A stretch of 64,000 bases of DNA from Prostheceraeus crozeri (taxonomy: Eukaryota; Platyhelminthes; Polycladida; Euryleptidae), in the NCBI GenBank assembly GCA_907163375.1, contig CAJQUW010005768.1, positions 1 through 64,000 on the forward strand, given 5' to 3'. Below the pieces are notes generated by a model. The model saw only the letters and a program-made list of their open reading frames with translations, was not told the DNA's origin and did not search any database. Shown in pieces: positions 10,188-22,296 of the stretch (positions within the stretch are counted from its first letter, which is position 1; the number at the start of each line of letters is the position of its first letter). Both the position numbers and the translations under genes were made by a program.

Positions 10188-11854
10188 TAGTGATGATCAC
10201 AAAAATTGGAAATTACAGATACACATTTGACAGATAAATGAAAAGAAGGGTTGAAATTAAATTTTCTTCGTTGTTCTGTGGGTCTGTAAAGCTAGTTGGC
10301 CCTTAAAAGGGCCCACGGTACGTTCGCTGGTGTTTACTAATGCTTCATAACCTCAACAGAAAGTGCAATCACTTCTCGAATCCGGGAAGGCATGCTTTTG
10401 ATCAGGCGGTTAATTACTTCTGATCTAAACTCTCCCACTCTTGTCTTAGCAATGCTTCAAGTCGAGAGAGACCATCTGTAAAACTTGATCGCCTCACACC
10501 ACGCTTCAGTAGACTCCAGACATTTTCAATTGGATTGATGTCTGGTGAGCAAGCGGGCCATTTCAAAGTTCGCATGCCGGCTTGAGCTTTGAATGAAATT
10601 CGTTACCGGGTACACAACTCCTGTGACGAGTGACATTGTCATCCATGTAAATTCAGTCGGAGGAAGCATCACCCGATTGGGAAGTAAATGCAAGAATGTG
10701 CCTTTGCAGAACATTCACATATCCATCGGAATTTATGTTACCCCTTTGGATAAGGAGTTCATTTCGGCCATTCATCCATATCACAGCCCAAATCAGCAAT
10801 CTTCCACCTTGATGCACATGCAATGTGAAATGATCTGGAATTGCGTCACCTGACTTCAACCAAACTCTCAAACGGCCATCGCGACTTCCTCGACAGAAAG
10901 AACCTTCCATCACTTCAAACAACTCGATTCCATTGAGAATGCCAGTGGCACTGTTGCATAGTCCACGTCAGCCTCAAGCTCTTGTGGTTGGCGGTCAATT
11001 CGATCCCTGATGGTCTTTTGCGGCTTTTGAACTGCTCACTTTTCAGGCGACGTCTCACTATTATGGCAGAAACCGTCGGCTGTCGAAGTGAACTCCTCAA
11101 CTCGGCTGAGAAGGATCGTTTCTTACCAAGTGAATAATCATCCCATGTGTTAGAAAACTTGTCTTTTTTCGACCGGATCCAACTTTTCTGGAAAAGGAGA
11201 AAAAATGAGTTTTCCACCTGTGGACGGTGGTCTTTGGGACGCCTACTTTTCGGCTAAATAGCCGTTCGGACGGTCCTTCTAACAAAAGAGCAGATACTTT
11301 GCCTTTAAAAACACTTTCTCAAGCTTCGAATCAGTCATCATGACATACGATGAATTCAAAACCGAATGAAAATTTTGATTACAACTTATCTAGGTCAACA
11401 CTTTGATCTGGCCATGCAGACGTCTAGACACCATCGTTATTGAAAGCCTGAAGATGACCTCGTTAGCGCCAGAAGATGTAAACAACTTTTCAACTATCAA
11501 CAGATACAGAAGATCATGAACTGAATTTGGGACATCATAACTTCTCTAAAAATGCACCGATTTCGACGAACAATGCATCAAAAGAATGCCCAGAGAAAGC
11601 CCTTTCACCTTGTGTCTGATTTAGTGCCATGTACACATGTTTTCACATTGAAAATGTGAGATTTCTTAAAATGGCGATTTTCACATTTCGACCTCTTCCA
11701 CCTTAAACACAAACGGAAAATGGCTCATTGAAAAGCTGCGAACACAGGCTCTTGAATGGTGTATAGCTTATCACTGCAAAATGCGAATGAAAGGCAGGAG
11801 AAGTGATTGAAGTTTGACACAATTTAGGTGGTCCGTTTTTTATGATCAACTCTG
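10188..11854 (-). mobile_element. Tc1-like transposon, copy 1
   Basis: The right end ttgatcataaaaaacggacc (read on the minus strand) and left end tagtgatgatcacaaaaa are flanked by TA, the Tc1/mariner target. The same termini bound a second copy at 39731-41271. The element is nested inside the long-TIR element. It contains a decayed transposase on the minus strand. Confidence 0.75.
10336..11341 (-). pseudogene. Tc1-family transposase, decayed
   Basis: The span of about 335 codons matches a Tc1 transposase in length. From the N-terminus on the minus strand it shows an HTH region (RLFSRKVGVPKTTVHRWKTH) with GSGRKKTSFLTH (around 11160), then GGRLLIWAVIWMNGRNELL with GNINSDGYVNVLQRHIL (10700-10810), a D-containing YMDDNVTRH segment, then the third catalytic region SPDINPIENVW (around 10530), and near the C-terminus INRLIKSMPSRIREVIALSV. 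Several frameshifts and stops interrupt it. Catalysis would be DDE/DDD cut-and-paste transposition at TA sites; this copy cannot make the enzyme. Confidence 0.85.
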
Positions 11855-12663
11855 TAGCATTCATGATGGACAGGTGTGATACTGTGAGGGAGGACAAGGT
11901 GGATTATAGACACTTGCGAAGAAAACTTTCCTTGGTTCTTGTTTCTTCGAAGTGGGCGTTCAATGTCTTGAACCCTTCATCCGAGTTGATTTCTCATTTC
12001 AACACGTATATTGCGGAAAGACTAGACGAACACTTGTACCAGAAACCATCCGTACTGCGTGATTACTTGCCGGTATATAAGTGGAAATTATGTAAATGTC
12101 TACCTATTATCATGTGAGCTTCGAATTATGATCGTTTTTATCAATGAATGATTGCCGCGACTCTAATAGTATCTGCGAACTTCTTGCCCAAGTATTTTCT
12201 GCCGAGAGACACTTGTGATTTGTCTCCCGGCTTCACGTGTTGATGAAAGCAGGAAGTCCTTCCCTATTCAATTCCTAAGTCTGTGTCTGTGATTCATTCA
12301 TCTTGCCTGTAGATAATTAAGCAATTCGGTCAGAGGTTGCCTTTTGCCTCTCAATAAATTTAGAGAATTTAACTGCCCTTCAAATACTAAAGGGGAAATA
12401 TGAAACGTGTTTCAACATCTAGCTGTTTAGAAATACAATCAAAGCTCTTTGATTAAGACCGTGAATGAGTTAAGACCTTAGAGGCCCTAATTACCGAGTC
12501 TTAATATAAGATGCCAACGATAACACAAATTGAGAGGATGACCAAGGGTGGGATAGACAACATAAGTCGAACATTTAATCCATCCGAGTTCGAAATAACG
12601 AGTTTGGAAATTAACAACAATGAAATTAAATAAACAATAGATCAAATTGCCATGCAAAAGATG

Positions 12664-12737
12664 TGCGGCTGGCAGGATTCGAACCTACGACCAAGGTTAA
12701 CTAGACCTGTGCTCTAACCAACTGAGCTACGAGCCAC
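12664..12737 (-). tRNA. tRNA-Thr(AGT)-like, probably pseudogene or SINE head
   Basis: On the minus strand it reads gtggctcg ta gctcagttggttagagca, an anticodon arm with loop ctAGTta, a T arm gtagg-ttcgaat-cctgc, and an acceptor 3' strand cagccgc. A box and B box are both good. The acceptor stem pairs only if one C is bulged, and the first anticodon-stem pair is a mismatch. A tttt run 8 nt downstream could end Pol III transcription. The defects and the position inside a transposon favour a pseudogene. Confidence 0.55.
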
Positions 12738-13243
12738 TTACGCGACTCTGTCAATAAAAGAATAGTATCTGTTAGTTACCAACCACAGACTACTTATAGA
12801 TTTGATAGTAGCACCACAAAAAACAAACTAATTTTACCACATTTTCAAATACAAAAAATCATACTTCTGGGTGGAAAAGTTACTTCTGATTACAGTTTCA
12901 GATAGATAATGTGAAGCGTAAGACACTCGACCTATCAGAATTGACGTAGCTGATGAGAGAAATTGTCAGGACTGAGTCTAAGATGCAAAATATTGAATAT
13001 TGTTCACATCATCTGAGATTCAAAAACCAGTTTTCCGATATTATTTCACAATCATTTGGATGTATTTGTGGTCGCCTGTGAAAGAAGGGACCGCAAAACT
13101 ATTTTTGCATTTTTTAAGAAATGTTTGAAAATTCGATTTTTTCAAAAATTCTCTGAAATATGCTTTTTTGAGAACCCACAGAATTTTTTTCGCAGCGAAA
13201 AAGTTGCGGATTCCGCTTGGATCGTCTAGGGTTGGGTATCAAT

Positions 13244-14288
13244 TAAAAATATATATGCTGCATGTATATGATATCCTTGAAACTATTTCAGTTGGTTTTC
13301 TTGAATATTGTCATTAATTTGAAATCCCAGGAGGAACCCCTAGAACAGCTTAGATTTTCACAAAACTTGGCCAATATGTTCTTAACAACATGCCTCACTC
13401 ACAAAAATAGTTAGGCGGAATATCTTCAAGTTAACTAAAAATCGGGGGGACAGCCACACCCTACTATATAATCATTAATGGAACTCATTAGAAATCTTTG
13501 GCGTGATAAGTCCTGCGCGTTACATCTCTCTTAAAAATCTTATCTAATTATGCAGCAACTTTTCAACGAAATCTAATTGGTTTTCATTTCGTTGAATATA
13601 GCGCAGGTAAGTAGAACACATCTCTAAAATCGCAATATGATTTGATTTATATCTAATTACTGCAAGAGCAAGCCCTCATTGAGTTAAAATAATTTTCGAC
13701 AGAAAGCAAACGCCGTGCATTTCAGTTCGTAGATTTTATAATATCAGGCACGATTATGGTTTGAAGCGGAGGACATTATGACTGCAAAATGGAGACCAGA
13801 AGGTAATGAGCCCAAGATCAGGAACCAGGAACTAAAGAAAGCTCTAAAGACTTAAACCTGTTATACTCAAGTTGGTGCTTGAAAATAAAATCAGTTGTCT
13901 AAGACCAAGGACTCGAGGTATAGGTGAATTTCTGGGATTTGGGGATCAAAAATAATTTCCTTTCATGCAGATTTTTCAAAAAAATATGAGAATTTCTTTC
14001 ATACACTTTTCTGCATTTTTTGGGATTTTCATGTGTCATGACTTGGAGCCATGCACAGGCTTTTGTAAAACAAACTTCAGAATTCGCTGCTGATTATGAT
14101 TTCAAAAAATGCAAGTTAAAAAATAAAGGACAATTTCTAAAATTCCCCTGATTTCACCACGACACACTGTCGCCGGTTGTAGATCACCGTCGGTTGTTTT
14201 TACTCACACTAATGACCATGATCGATTTATTCACTTCAATGCGCCAAATCCAGCATCTAACACTCGTGTGTTTGGAATCATTCACCTC
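13244..14288. other. No recognisable feature
   Basis: AT-rich sequence with no frame, tRNA or repeat partner I could identify. Confidence 0.4.
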
Positions 14289-15695
14289 GCAACAGTAAAT
14301 GCTCTTCGGCCTACAGCATTTCTAAGCTATATGGACTATCTAAAGTTCATAAAGAAGGAATTCTTTTACGTCCAATTCTGTCGATGGTGGAATCTGCCCG
14401 TCATGGCCTATCCAAGTGGGTTTGCTCCGAACTAAGTGACGTACGTCTGGCTTTTAACAGATACTGTGTAAAGGACTCCTTCAATTTCATCGATTATCTT
14501 CACCCCTCCAGACAACAACTGGGCACATAATGTGCCTCGATGTGTACTTCCTCTTCACAAATGTTCCGGTTGAAGAGACAATCGAAGAAATTGTGAAACC
14601 GCTGAACAGAAGGAAGTAGAGTGCCGTATCCCCACCCGTCTCTTACATGGTCTGCTTAGATTTTGAGTAACTGACATACAATGCTTATTCAACGGAGTGT
14701 ACTACCGACAAATCGACGTAGTATCCATGGGGTCACCACTCGAAGGATTATTCGTCGACGTTTTTACCGACATGCTTGAGCGAAGGATGTCTATGAGATA
14801 GAACTTTCTTGATACTTCCGTTACATCGATGACACGTTTGTGATCACTTCCTCGAAAGAATAAGGCCAACAGTTGTTCGAGACATTGCAGACTCTTCATC
14901 CTAACGCCCAGTTTAAGTGTTCACAGTGTGAACACAGTGATGGTGATAGTTTTCACTTCTTAGATGTTAGATTACAACGTCGTGGTAATATTTTTCAAAC
15001 ATCCGTGTACCGCAAGCCGACTTTTACTGGACTCTACACGAGTTTCTACAGCTTTGTACCTCTTCGCTACACAGTCAACGTCGTGAAGACATTATTCAAC
15101 CTTTCAACCTTTCTCGTCGTATTTGTAGCAGTGAAAAGATAGTATCTGAGGTAATGTACCTGACGGCTATCTTGTTAGGAAACGGATAACCATAGGAATT
15201 CATCAAACGTCACAAGGATCAAAGAGAGCAACAAATTGTCAGTGGTCAGGAGAAGAAGGTGATCTACGTCCGCTTCAGATACAAAGGGAATTCAAATGAT
15301 GTGCATGTATGCGCAAAACGTGAGCTCCGATTTCTCCAAAGCATCTATGGCACTGCCACGTGCGTGTCATCTTCTCCACATCTCGTGTTCCAGTTCGCTC
15401 TCTCAAAGACCCACCTCCAACTTCGGCTCCATCTTCATTAATCTGCGGATACAAGGGCAACTGTGGAAGCAGTTACGTGGGCCGAACAGGACGTCTCCGG
15501 GACCGCATTAATGAGCACATCCCACAGTGGCCCAACACGACTGAGAAGAAGCCCCTCAGGTCAAAGAAAACTCAAAGCTCCATCACGAAGCATCTGTAAA
15601 CGTGTAGCACTACTGTACAACAGGCGAGGTCCTTCTTCAAGGTACATTACCGTCATCACAGCCCTTGGCACTTGCGCATACTCGAGGCCCTAGCG
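14289..15695 (+). pseudogene. Penelope-like reverse transcriptase with GIY-YIG region, decayed
   Basis: Frames read in order ISKLYGLSKVHKEGILLRPI (about 14315), VKDSFNFIDYL (about 14470), CLFNGVYYRQIDVVSMGSPL (14675-14740), then HPNAQFKCSQCEHSDGDSFH and FLDVRLQRRGNIFQTSVYRK (14890-15015) and finally CGYKGNCGSSYVGRTGRLRD (15440-15510). The KVHK and MGSPL motifs and the tail with YRKPTFTGLY are diagnostic for PLE RTs, and the C-terminal CGYKGNCGSSYVGRT is the GIY-YIG endonuclease. Many frameshifts and stops show that it is dead. PLE proteins insert by target-primed reverse transcription. Confidence 0.85.
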
Positions 15696-16127
15696 ATAAG
15701 GCGGCTTGCACCAAACTTGTGTGTTCAGAAAGTGCACTTATTAACGTTACTATCACCTTGGTAATTTTCTATATTGTCGATGTCTCTCTTTTCTAAACCT
15801 GGAAAATTTTCTGCATATGTATTTTAGCTACTACTTATTCGTTGCGCGCTTGCTTGTCTAGTGACTGTCCATTGCTTAGTCGATATTCTAACAATATTCA
15901 TGTTAAAATTATTTTTCATATTGATGCAGAAATTTTCACTGTATGCTGACATTGTTTTGGGTCGATACTCCACCTACTATATAATTATTGTATGGTGAAG
16001 TTCTTAGCGATATCTTTGTATTTTGGAAGAGACTTTAGCACACTAGTAAGAAGTTTCACTTTGTTTGTCTCTGTTTGCCTTGCCATTGTTTCGCACTAAC
16101 TTGCGTTATACCACCATTCTCACTTTA

Positions 16128-17735
16128 AAGGTGTATTCGGGAGTTTTTTTCGGATTTCATTTTATTGCATGTAATCGAAGGTCTGACTCTAACTTCCTGA
16201 ATCAGTCCACTCAAAGTCGGCCAAAACGAATCGAGAAAGCGTAAAAGCGATGGAAAAGTTTCTGATGACGTCATTGGTGATCTTCCCAATGATAGTGAGT
16301 TAACGATAACCTTCCTACGACCGCTACGGATCGCTGACTAAAGCTACTATGCAATGAACCGGTACAGCTTCAACAATCGTCAATAAGAAATCATGAAATG
16401 ATCGAGTGTTTTCTCGTGCTGGGGCATGATTTTCGAGAAGGAAATTATTGTGCATACATAACAATTAACTAGATTCAGCAGATTACTTTTACGTTTAACT
16501 TTTCTACTTTTAGAATCAGCAGATTACAATCAGCGCATTTCTTTTATGCAAAGTTCTCCCTACAATGAGAGAAGAGCTATCAAATTCCCCTGTAAGTTAT
16601 ATTTTGTTCATTCAACATTATGATAGGCAATGACTGCACTTGCATCTACCGTTTGTATGCACATATTTGATACTACTTTGTCTGAAATGAAGATAATGTG
16701 AATATGTTGATGCATCTTAATGGTTCTAATTTGCGTTATTTCTAGATAAATTCTTGAATATTATTCTCATACGAAATCATTGAATTGAGATCACTTCGAG
16801 ACAGAAGTCATTTTGAGAAAAACTTAATTATCGTGATCATTTCGAGATATAGGATCTCGTTAGGTCGCAAGCGAAGCAGAGACTGATTTATTCGATGTCG
16901 ATCAGACAATATGGTACATCGCAGATTTTTTGTCTTGTCGACTTCGGCAAAGTGGTCAGAACATGCACGACTATCTTTATTAGGAGTAAAGTCTTTCCAT
17001 CATATGCTTCGACACCATTACATGAACAAGAAAGGTTTTTTGGACATCTGTATAGAAGTTTATATTTTTGCGTTCAATGAACCTTGTTTTTTACTCGGAA
17101 CTACATAGAGCACGTAGTCTTTCTTCATGTGGCCGGGTTGTCATTTATACACTCATCCTTTTTGTGTTAAGTGCTTAGCAAGAATTCAGAGTATACCTAT
17201 TTCAAGTCTTAGGTTTGACCCGACCAATGTTTGAACCAAGGTCTCCCGGACGCACAGCAAACACTCTACCACAAGGACACAGTGCCGGTTTATATTGGCA
17301 TCAAATCAATTATACATTATCATATTATATCAATCAATTATTATATTTATACCAATATTGGTATTTACAAATTGATACATCCAAAGCCAAAGAACATTGC
17401 ACCGTTTTTATAACAAACTTAGCGTGAATCTCCACATGAAACTGCTGCTATTTGAAATGATGCGCTTGCATTTTTATGCTTGTTCATCACTGCACGTGAT
17501 AAAAATGCAATTCACTCATCGGTACGTCTTAAATTTGACGTTTGCTTGAAAGCTTCCATCCAGCTTCACATGCTATTGCCCTTACGCGTTGATCACCAAT
17601 GGCGTCATCACATATTTTCATTCAGCTCTAGCGACTTAACGAAACAACTTTCACTGCCGAGAGGCACGTCGAATGACTTCTCTTCCAACGTAATGCGATC
17701 GAGGCTGTGTTAAATAATCATCCGGAGTACACCTT
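16128..17735. mobile_element. DNA transposon relic with degenerate long TIRs
   Basis: The left end aaggtgtattcgggag and the right end (minus strand) aaggtgtactccggatg match, and further in gatgacgtcattggtgatc (left, about 16264) matches gatgacgccattggtgatc (right, minus strand, about 17605). The TIRs would be roughly 170 bp and heavily diverged. No transposase was recognised inside. A SINE fragment (17170-17285) lies within. Flanks are TA/TTA-rich so the target duplication is ambiguous. Confidence 0.5.
17170..17285 (-). mobile_element. tRNA-derived SINE fragment
   Basis: On the minus strand: cttgtggtagagtgtttgct (A box), gtccgggagacc, ttggttcaaacattgg (B box), then cgggtcaaacctaagactt and cttgctaagcacttaacac. 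An A box and B box spaced as in a tRNA, followed by an unrelated conserved body, is the usual SINE layout. No poly-A tail was seen and the copy is decayed. Confidence 0.65.
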
Positions 17736-20700
17736 AATAATAAAAATTAAGTCAATGAAATTGTCTAGCACGAGCACAACAGAGCGACCCTAAGTTGGCG
17801 CCTTGCTACATTTCGTGTGGGACAGAATAGCGCGCGCTAGCCACACCTGTCAAGAAAAGCAATTATTATTATAATTAATTAATTTGTCATCTGACGTAGT
17901 GTTTCTAGGGACAATATTGTATATTCAAAAGGACACGCTCAACTTAAAATCATTTGCAACTGGTAAATAGGTCCTAATCAGATATATATCTTTCAAATGA
18001 TGATTTGACAATATACATGATTTTGTACGTTATCATGGATTTTTGTTGATAGATATTGATTGACATAAGAGGACACCACAATCGCATAAACTGAAAGATA
18101 TATGCAAACCTAATCAGCTGTTCACATATTATAATAGTGTATGCATAGCCTTACAGGCTCTAAACATCTTATAATTAAAACAGACGCTCTATTAGAACAA
18201 AAGCAATTGAGAAAGTGGGAAGCTAGAGACAGATACTCGCAAACATCATTTCATTTACTTCAATAAGTGGCGCATTCTCCGTGCCTGCGGGGCCTTCGGC
18301 GCAGGGCAATAAAAAATCTGTTTACCAATACAATACAGTGTACGTATTTTACAGAAAAGTAACATCATTATTTTGTATTCATCTCGCTCTGATTATTTTG
18401 CACAACTTAGCCATTTTTCAAGTCTCAATATAAGATTATGAACGCTCAGATGAATGCTTCACTACGTTACACACGACACACACACACACACACTTGTTGA
18501 TGTGCTGTTCCTATTGATGCATCCGATACCGCACAAACTTCAAATCATAGTTGCAATATCGTCTTTCCCTGGCCGGTGGACATAACGAAACAAAAATCCT
18601 CACTAAACTTCAGCGGTGCTGCAGATTGAATGCCTCAAGCTTTAAGAAATAATCTATTACTAGACTATTCCATCGAAAACCTATAGAAAGTGAGAGCATG
18701 ATTTCCGTGTCCTGCCTTCACTACAAGTGTCACACACTTTTACGCCAGTACATGACGCTCATACATCACACAGGATCAACCACAGAACAGACAAAGCAGA
18801 TCAGCTTTATACACACGTGATGACAATGTGGTGACGCTAGAACAGTGACGACGACACCGTGAAGGAATACTGAATAAAGGATCAATCTAATTGATGTACA
18901 TCAATGAATAACTACGACATGCAGAATAGTCCATCAATAGCAATAAGACATTGATGGACATATTCAATTGTCGTAGTGTCATTGTTGTAGACTTCTCTCA
19001 GAAGCTATGACTATTTCGTTGCTGGACGGTTAGCCAATTCAAATTTTAATTTTCCATAGATTCATTTATTGGACAGATACTGCAGCTTGAATTCTTCATT
19101 CCTTGTTAAAATGAAAAAAAATCCTTATAGAATGCGTACATCGTGCAACTGAAAAATGATTTGGAGAGATTCAATACAGTTCTCAAAATTGAAAACTGAA
19201 GCCATATTTGAAGTAGCAGCTGAGGAGAAAGCACATGGGTGCAGCAAATTTTCATATCGTATAATGCCCCAAAATTGTTCTATGAAACAAACAAGCTGAA
19301 AAAATTCAATATGAATACTGATGTCTCGAGCACATTATGATAAAATTGAGGGATCATGTTGCATAATGGATAAATTTGGCAAATCCACAATTCTGCATTC
19401 AACAGTATACAATGAATTTTTGTGAGGTTGTTTGATATTTTTTATCGGCTCAAGGATGAGAAAAGTTACTCAAAAGTGACCAACGACTTAGTTGCTTCTA
19501 GTCTTCTATCAAACAGAGAAATATATATTTCCCCACCAACTCGTCAATGATGTTCAATCAACCATTCTTCGATATTTCAACACCTCGTCATTTTTTTCTT
19601 AGGAATGTAAAAATGCATGTAATTTCGGAAACTGATGTCAATGGCAAATTGGAATCTCGTCAATTGGTTGCTTTAGGACCTTTATACCTTTAGGACGTTG
19701 AAAGAACTTATCCACAGGTTTTGCGATCACAATAAAAATATATAGCTTTCTTGATGCAATCGATAATATGTATTATTATACATATATTATATGAACTTTT
19801 TGACACCATCAGAGATTGCAAATGTGAGCAAGTGGCATGCTAAAAGTAGTTTTCCCACTTTATTTAATGCATCTCTTAATTGCTGAATTATTGAGTGTAT
19901 CTACTATTCAATGTTTGCCACCTCTGGTCCATACTGTTGAACTAATTTGATGTTACTCTGTATTTCTCTGCTGTGAAGAGAAAAATGTGTTGTTTATGTA
20001 CATCGTGCATCTACTGTTTACTATATTAGTTAGCACTATACCAGAGTAGTTGTGTACTTTAGTACGCATGTGCTTTGAACTACTTTCTCCTCTGGTTCAA
20101 ATGCGATGGGATTCAGAAAAATGACCTCCATTGCTGGACGGTAAACATCAAATATCACTGATTTCTTATGTTAAAAGTAATGGGAAAGCAATTTCTAGGT
20201 TAGATAAAATCTCATTGCTGGACGCTGAAGTCAACAATGTGCATTCCATAGTTTCAAATGTGTAAACAGTGATATTCTTTCTGGTGTCAACATTTTCATA
20301 ATCAGTATTAATTAACGGCTGATGAACCACACATGTCGCCTAATAGTCTATCTAGTATTCACAAAGAGTGGTCGGAAAATCAACCATCACACACGAAGTT
20401 CTTTCAACACAAAATGGAGGCTACTCATGAAGGAAATAGAAAGCAAGCATATCTTGACAGCTATAAATATGAAATACGTGAGTGATTGACAGACTGTAAA
20501 AAACACAGCAACCTACTCTACATGCAATGTGCTTTCCTTGAGAGAGTGCTCTGTTTGGTTCTTAGACGAAGATTCAGACCAAGATTCTCAGACCAATTAG
20601 TCATACTGCTCATATTGAGCAATACGCATTTTTCAAATTGTCATGAGAAAAAAGCATCACATTTTCATCGCAATTTCAAGTTTAAAATGCTCGACAGACA

Positions 20701-21763
20701 GGGTCGAATTGACCAATAATAAGCTTAGGTTCGCAAGCTCAAAATGACACTTAAGAAAATTGTCAGTCACATTGGACTAAAAGTAAATTAATGCACATGT
20801 AGTTTATAAATCAGTGCGTTTAGGGCAGTCTATGGAATTCAATGCAATTACACGCATCAATTAGAAATCTCTAGTTTTTACTTTTCGCATGCACTTCCAT
20901 TTTATCAGATTCGATACAAGATGGACATGATTTTAGCAGCAAATTACCTTTAATTCGATTAATCTTCTTACTGCATTCTTAAGATACTTAAATTGTGACG
21001 TGCATCATTTAACCGCCGGTGAAGAGGAGAGTTTCATACAGAGATCACAGAGCCGATGACAGCAATCGCTGAAAATAAACGAAACAGAATATTGCAAATT
21101 GTTCAAGACATCATTTTACCTACGGTTTATTTGTATAAAGGCCATGCATTCCTGAGTATATCTAGGCATGTTCGATAAGCTAACTGGAGACATGCAACAC
21201 TTCAACCAGCGTTGAATTTGGAGTCGTATACCAAACTCAATTTTTAAAAACCGAAGATGTATCTCGTTTCTAGATATTGCAGATCTGAGAAGGCATGAGC
21301 AGAGAGACGCATGAATTAATCAAAAGAAAAAGTGAAGAGACCAATCTGCCAAATAGCATTTCCTTGCAGCACGCGACATGTTGCGGAGACCTGCTCCATC
21401 TTCAGGCGGATAATAAATGATGAGACAATTCGGACCGACAACAACTTGCACCATTCACATTGACATGACGTAAAACTCAGCTGACAAAAAGTGCGCACAA
21501 GACAGATAAAGTGCACTCATATAGCTGTGTACCAAGCTGTCCCTAAGCAATAAATGCAAAGTTAACTTGTTGTGATTCATGAGAGGAAAGATTCAAACAC
21601 ATGTACAAAAAAAAATAGCGTAATTACAAAATAATAAATAATCACGTTTCTAAATAAATGAAGGTACCTGCCCTGTGGTGTCATCACTGCGACTATGTGG
21701 GAAAGTATGGTTTATCCCATGACCTCATCTCAAAATTGCATGGTTAACATTGGTAGATGCATC
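17736..21763. other. No gene; scattered simple repeats and one GC-rich hairpin
   Basis: Four kilobases of AT-rich sequence. It holds a (CA)n tract at about 18472-18493, a GC-rich hairpin at 18284-18305 (cctgcg...cgcagg) followed by aataaa, an AT palindrome near 19765-19795, and three occurrences of ttgctggacg (about 19019, 20131 and 20215). Short frames in this stretch have no recognised motif. Confidence 0.4.
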
Positions 21764-22296
21764 TGTAACCGTTTTATGCGCATGTTGAGCGGTTTTATTG
21801 AATCAGTTTACGAGGTTTTACTGCATTATTTTATCATGAACTTTTAATGCGCGCTGATTTTAAAGTTGAGAGTGATAGTCGTTCAGTCTTTTTGTGATTC
21901 GAGTCTGATCGTATGTTTATGCGACCAGGTATTCTTAAACGACCGACAATTGAGTTGACAAGCGAGTCTTCGTCTGTTACAGTGGATCCTGCGTCGGAGT
22001 CCCGCGAGAGCTTGGGAGGCGCTGAGGGAAGGCTGCGAGAGCTGAGCCTTTCAGGCGACGAGAGTCACCTGTTGTCCGGCAACCCGACGTCCACACTGTC
22101 CGAGGCGAAAGCCGAGGAGTTCCTTGAAAACATTGAGACCGTAGGGCGAAAGCCCCGAGCGGTGAGTTGGGCCGACGAGGCCGAGGAAGAGGAGCGAGAG
22201 CGGCAACGCGAGGAGCGGCAACAGGAGCAGAGCCAGTCCGAAAGGGTAAGTGCCTATCCTATACGATATAATGTCCTTGACCGCAGGCCAGTTACA
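21764..22296 (+). repeat. 5' LTR, 533 bp, partly protein-coding
   Basis: Begins tgtaaccgttttatgcgcat and ends in gccagttaca. The Gag ATG lies 149 bp inside, so the transcription start must be upstream of that; U3 would then be unusually short and R-U5 long and coding. The 3' two-thirds is visibly GC-rich compared with the flanking genome. It carries a consensus splice donor at 22246. I see no canonical AATAAA signal. Confidence 0.95.

Larger units (their letters stand above)
9147..13243. mobile_element. Element with ~460-bp terminal inverted repeats
   Basis: Left TIR 9147-9623 and right TIR 12789-13243 are reverse complements, with the outer ends attgatacccaaccctagac and its complement, and inner ends ...tataagtagt and actacttata. 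The left TIR is about 22 bp longer through an internal indel near 9335-9370. Between them is a Tc1-like transposon (10188-11854) and a tRNA-like sequence (12664-12737). No target duplication is evident. The superfamily cannot be named, since no transposase other than the nested Tc1 copy was found. Confidence 0.8.

Noticed and set aside
22246-22286. Short intron gtaagt...gaccgcag within the 5' LTR
   Set aside because: Only 41 nt, too short for a typical animal intron; the donor is more plausibly used with a distant acceptor.
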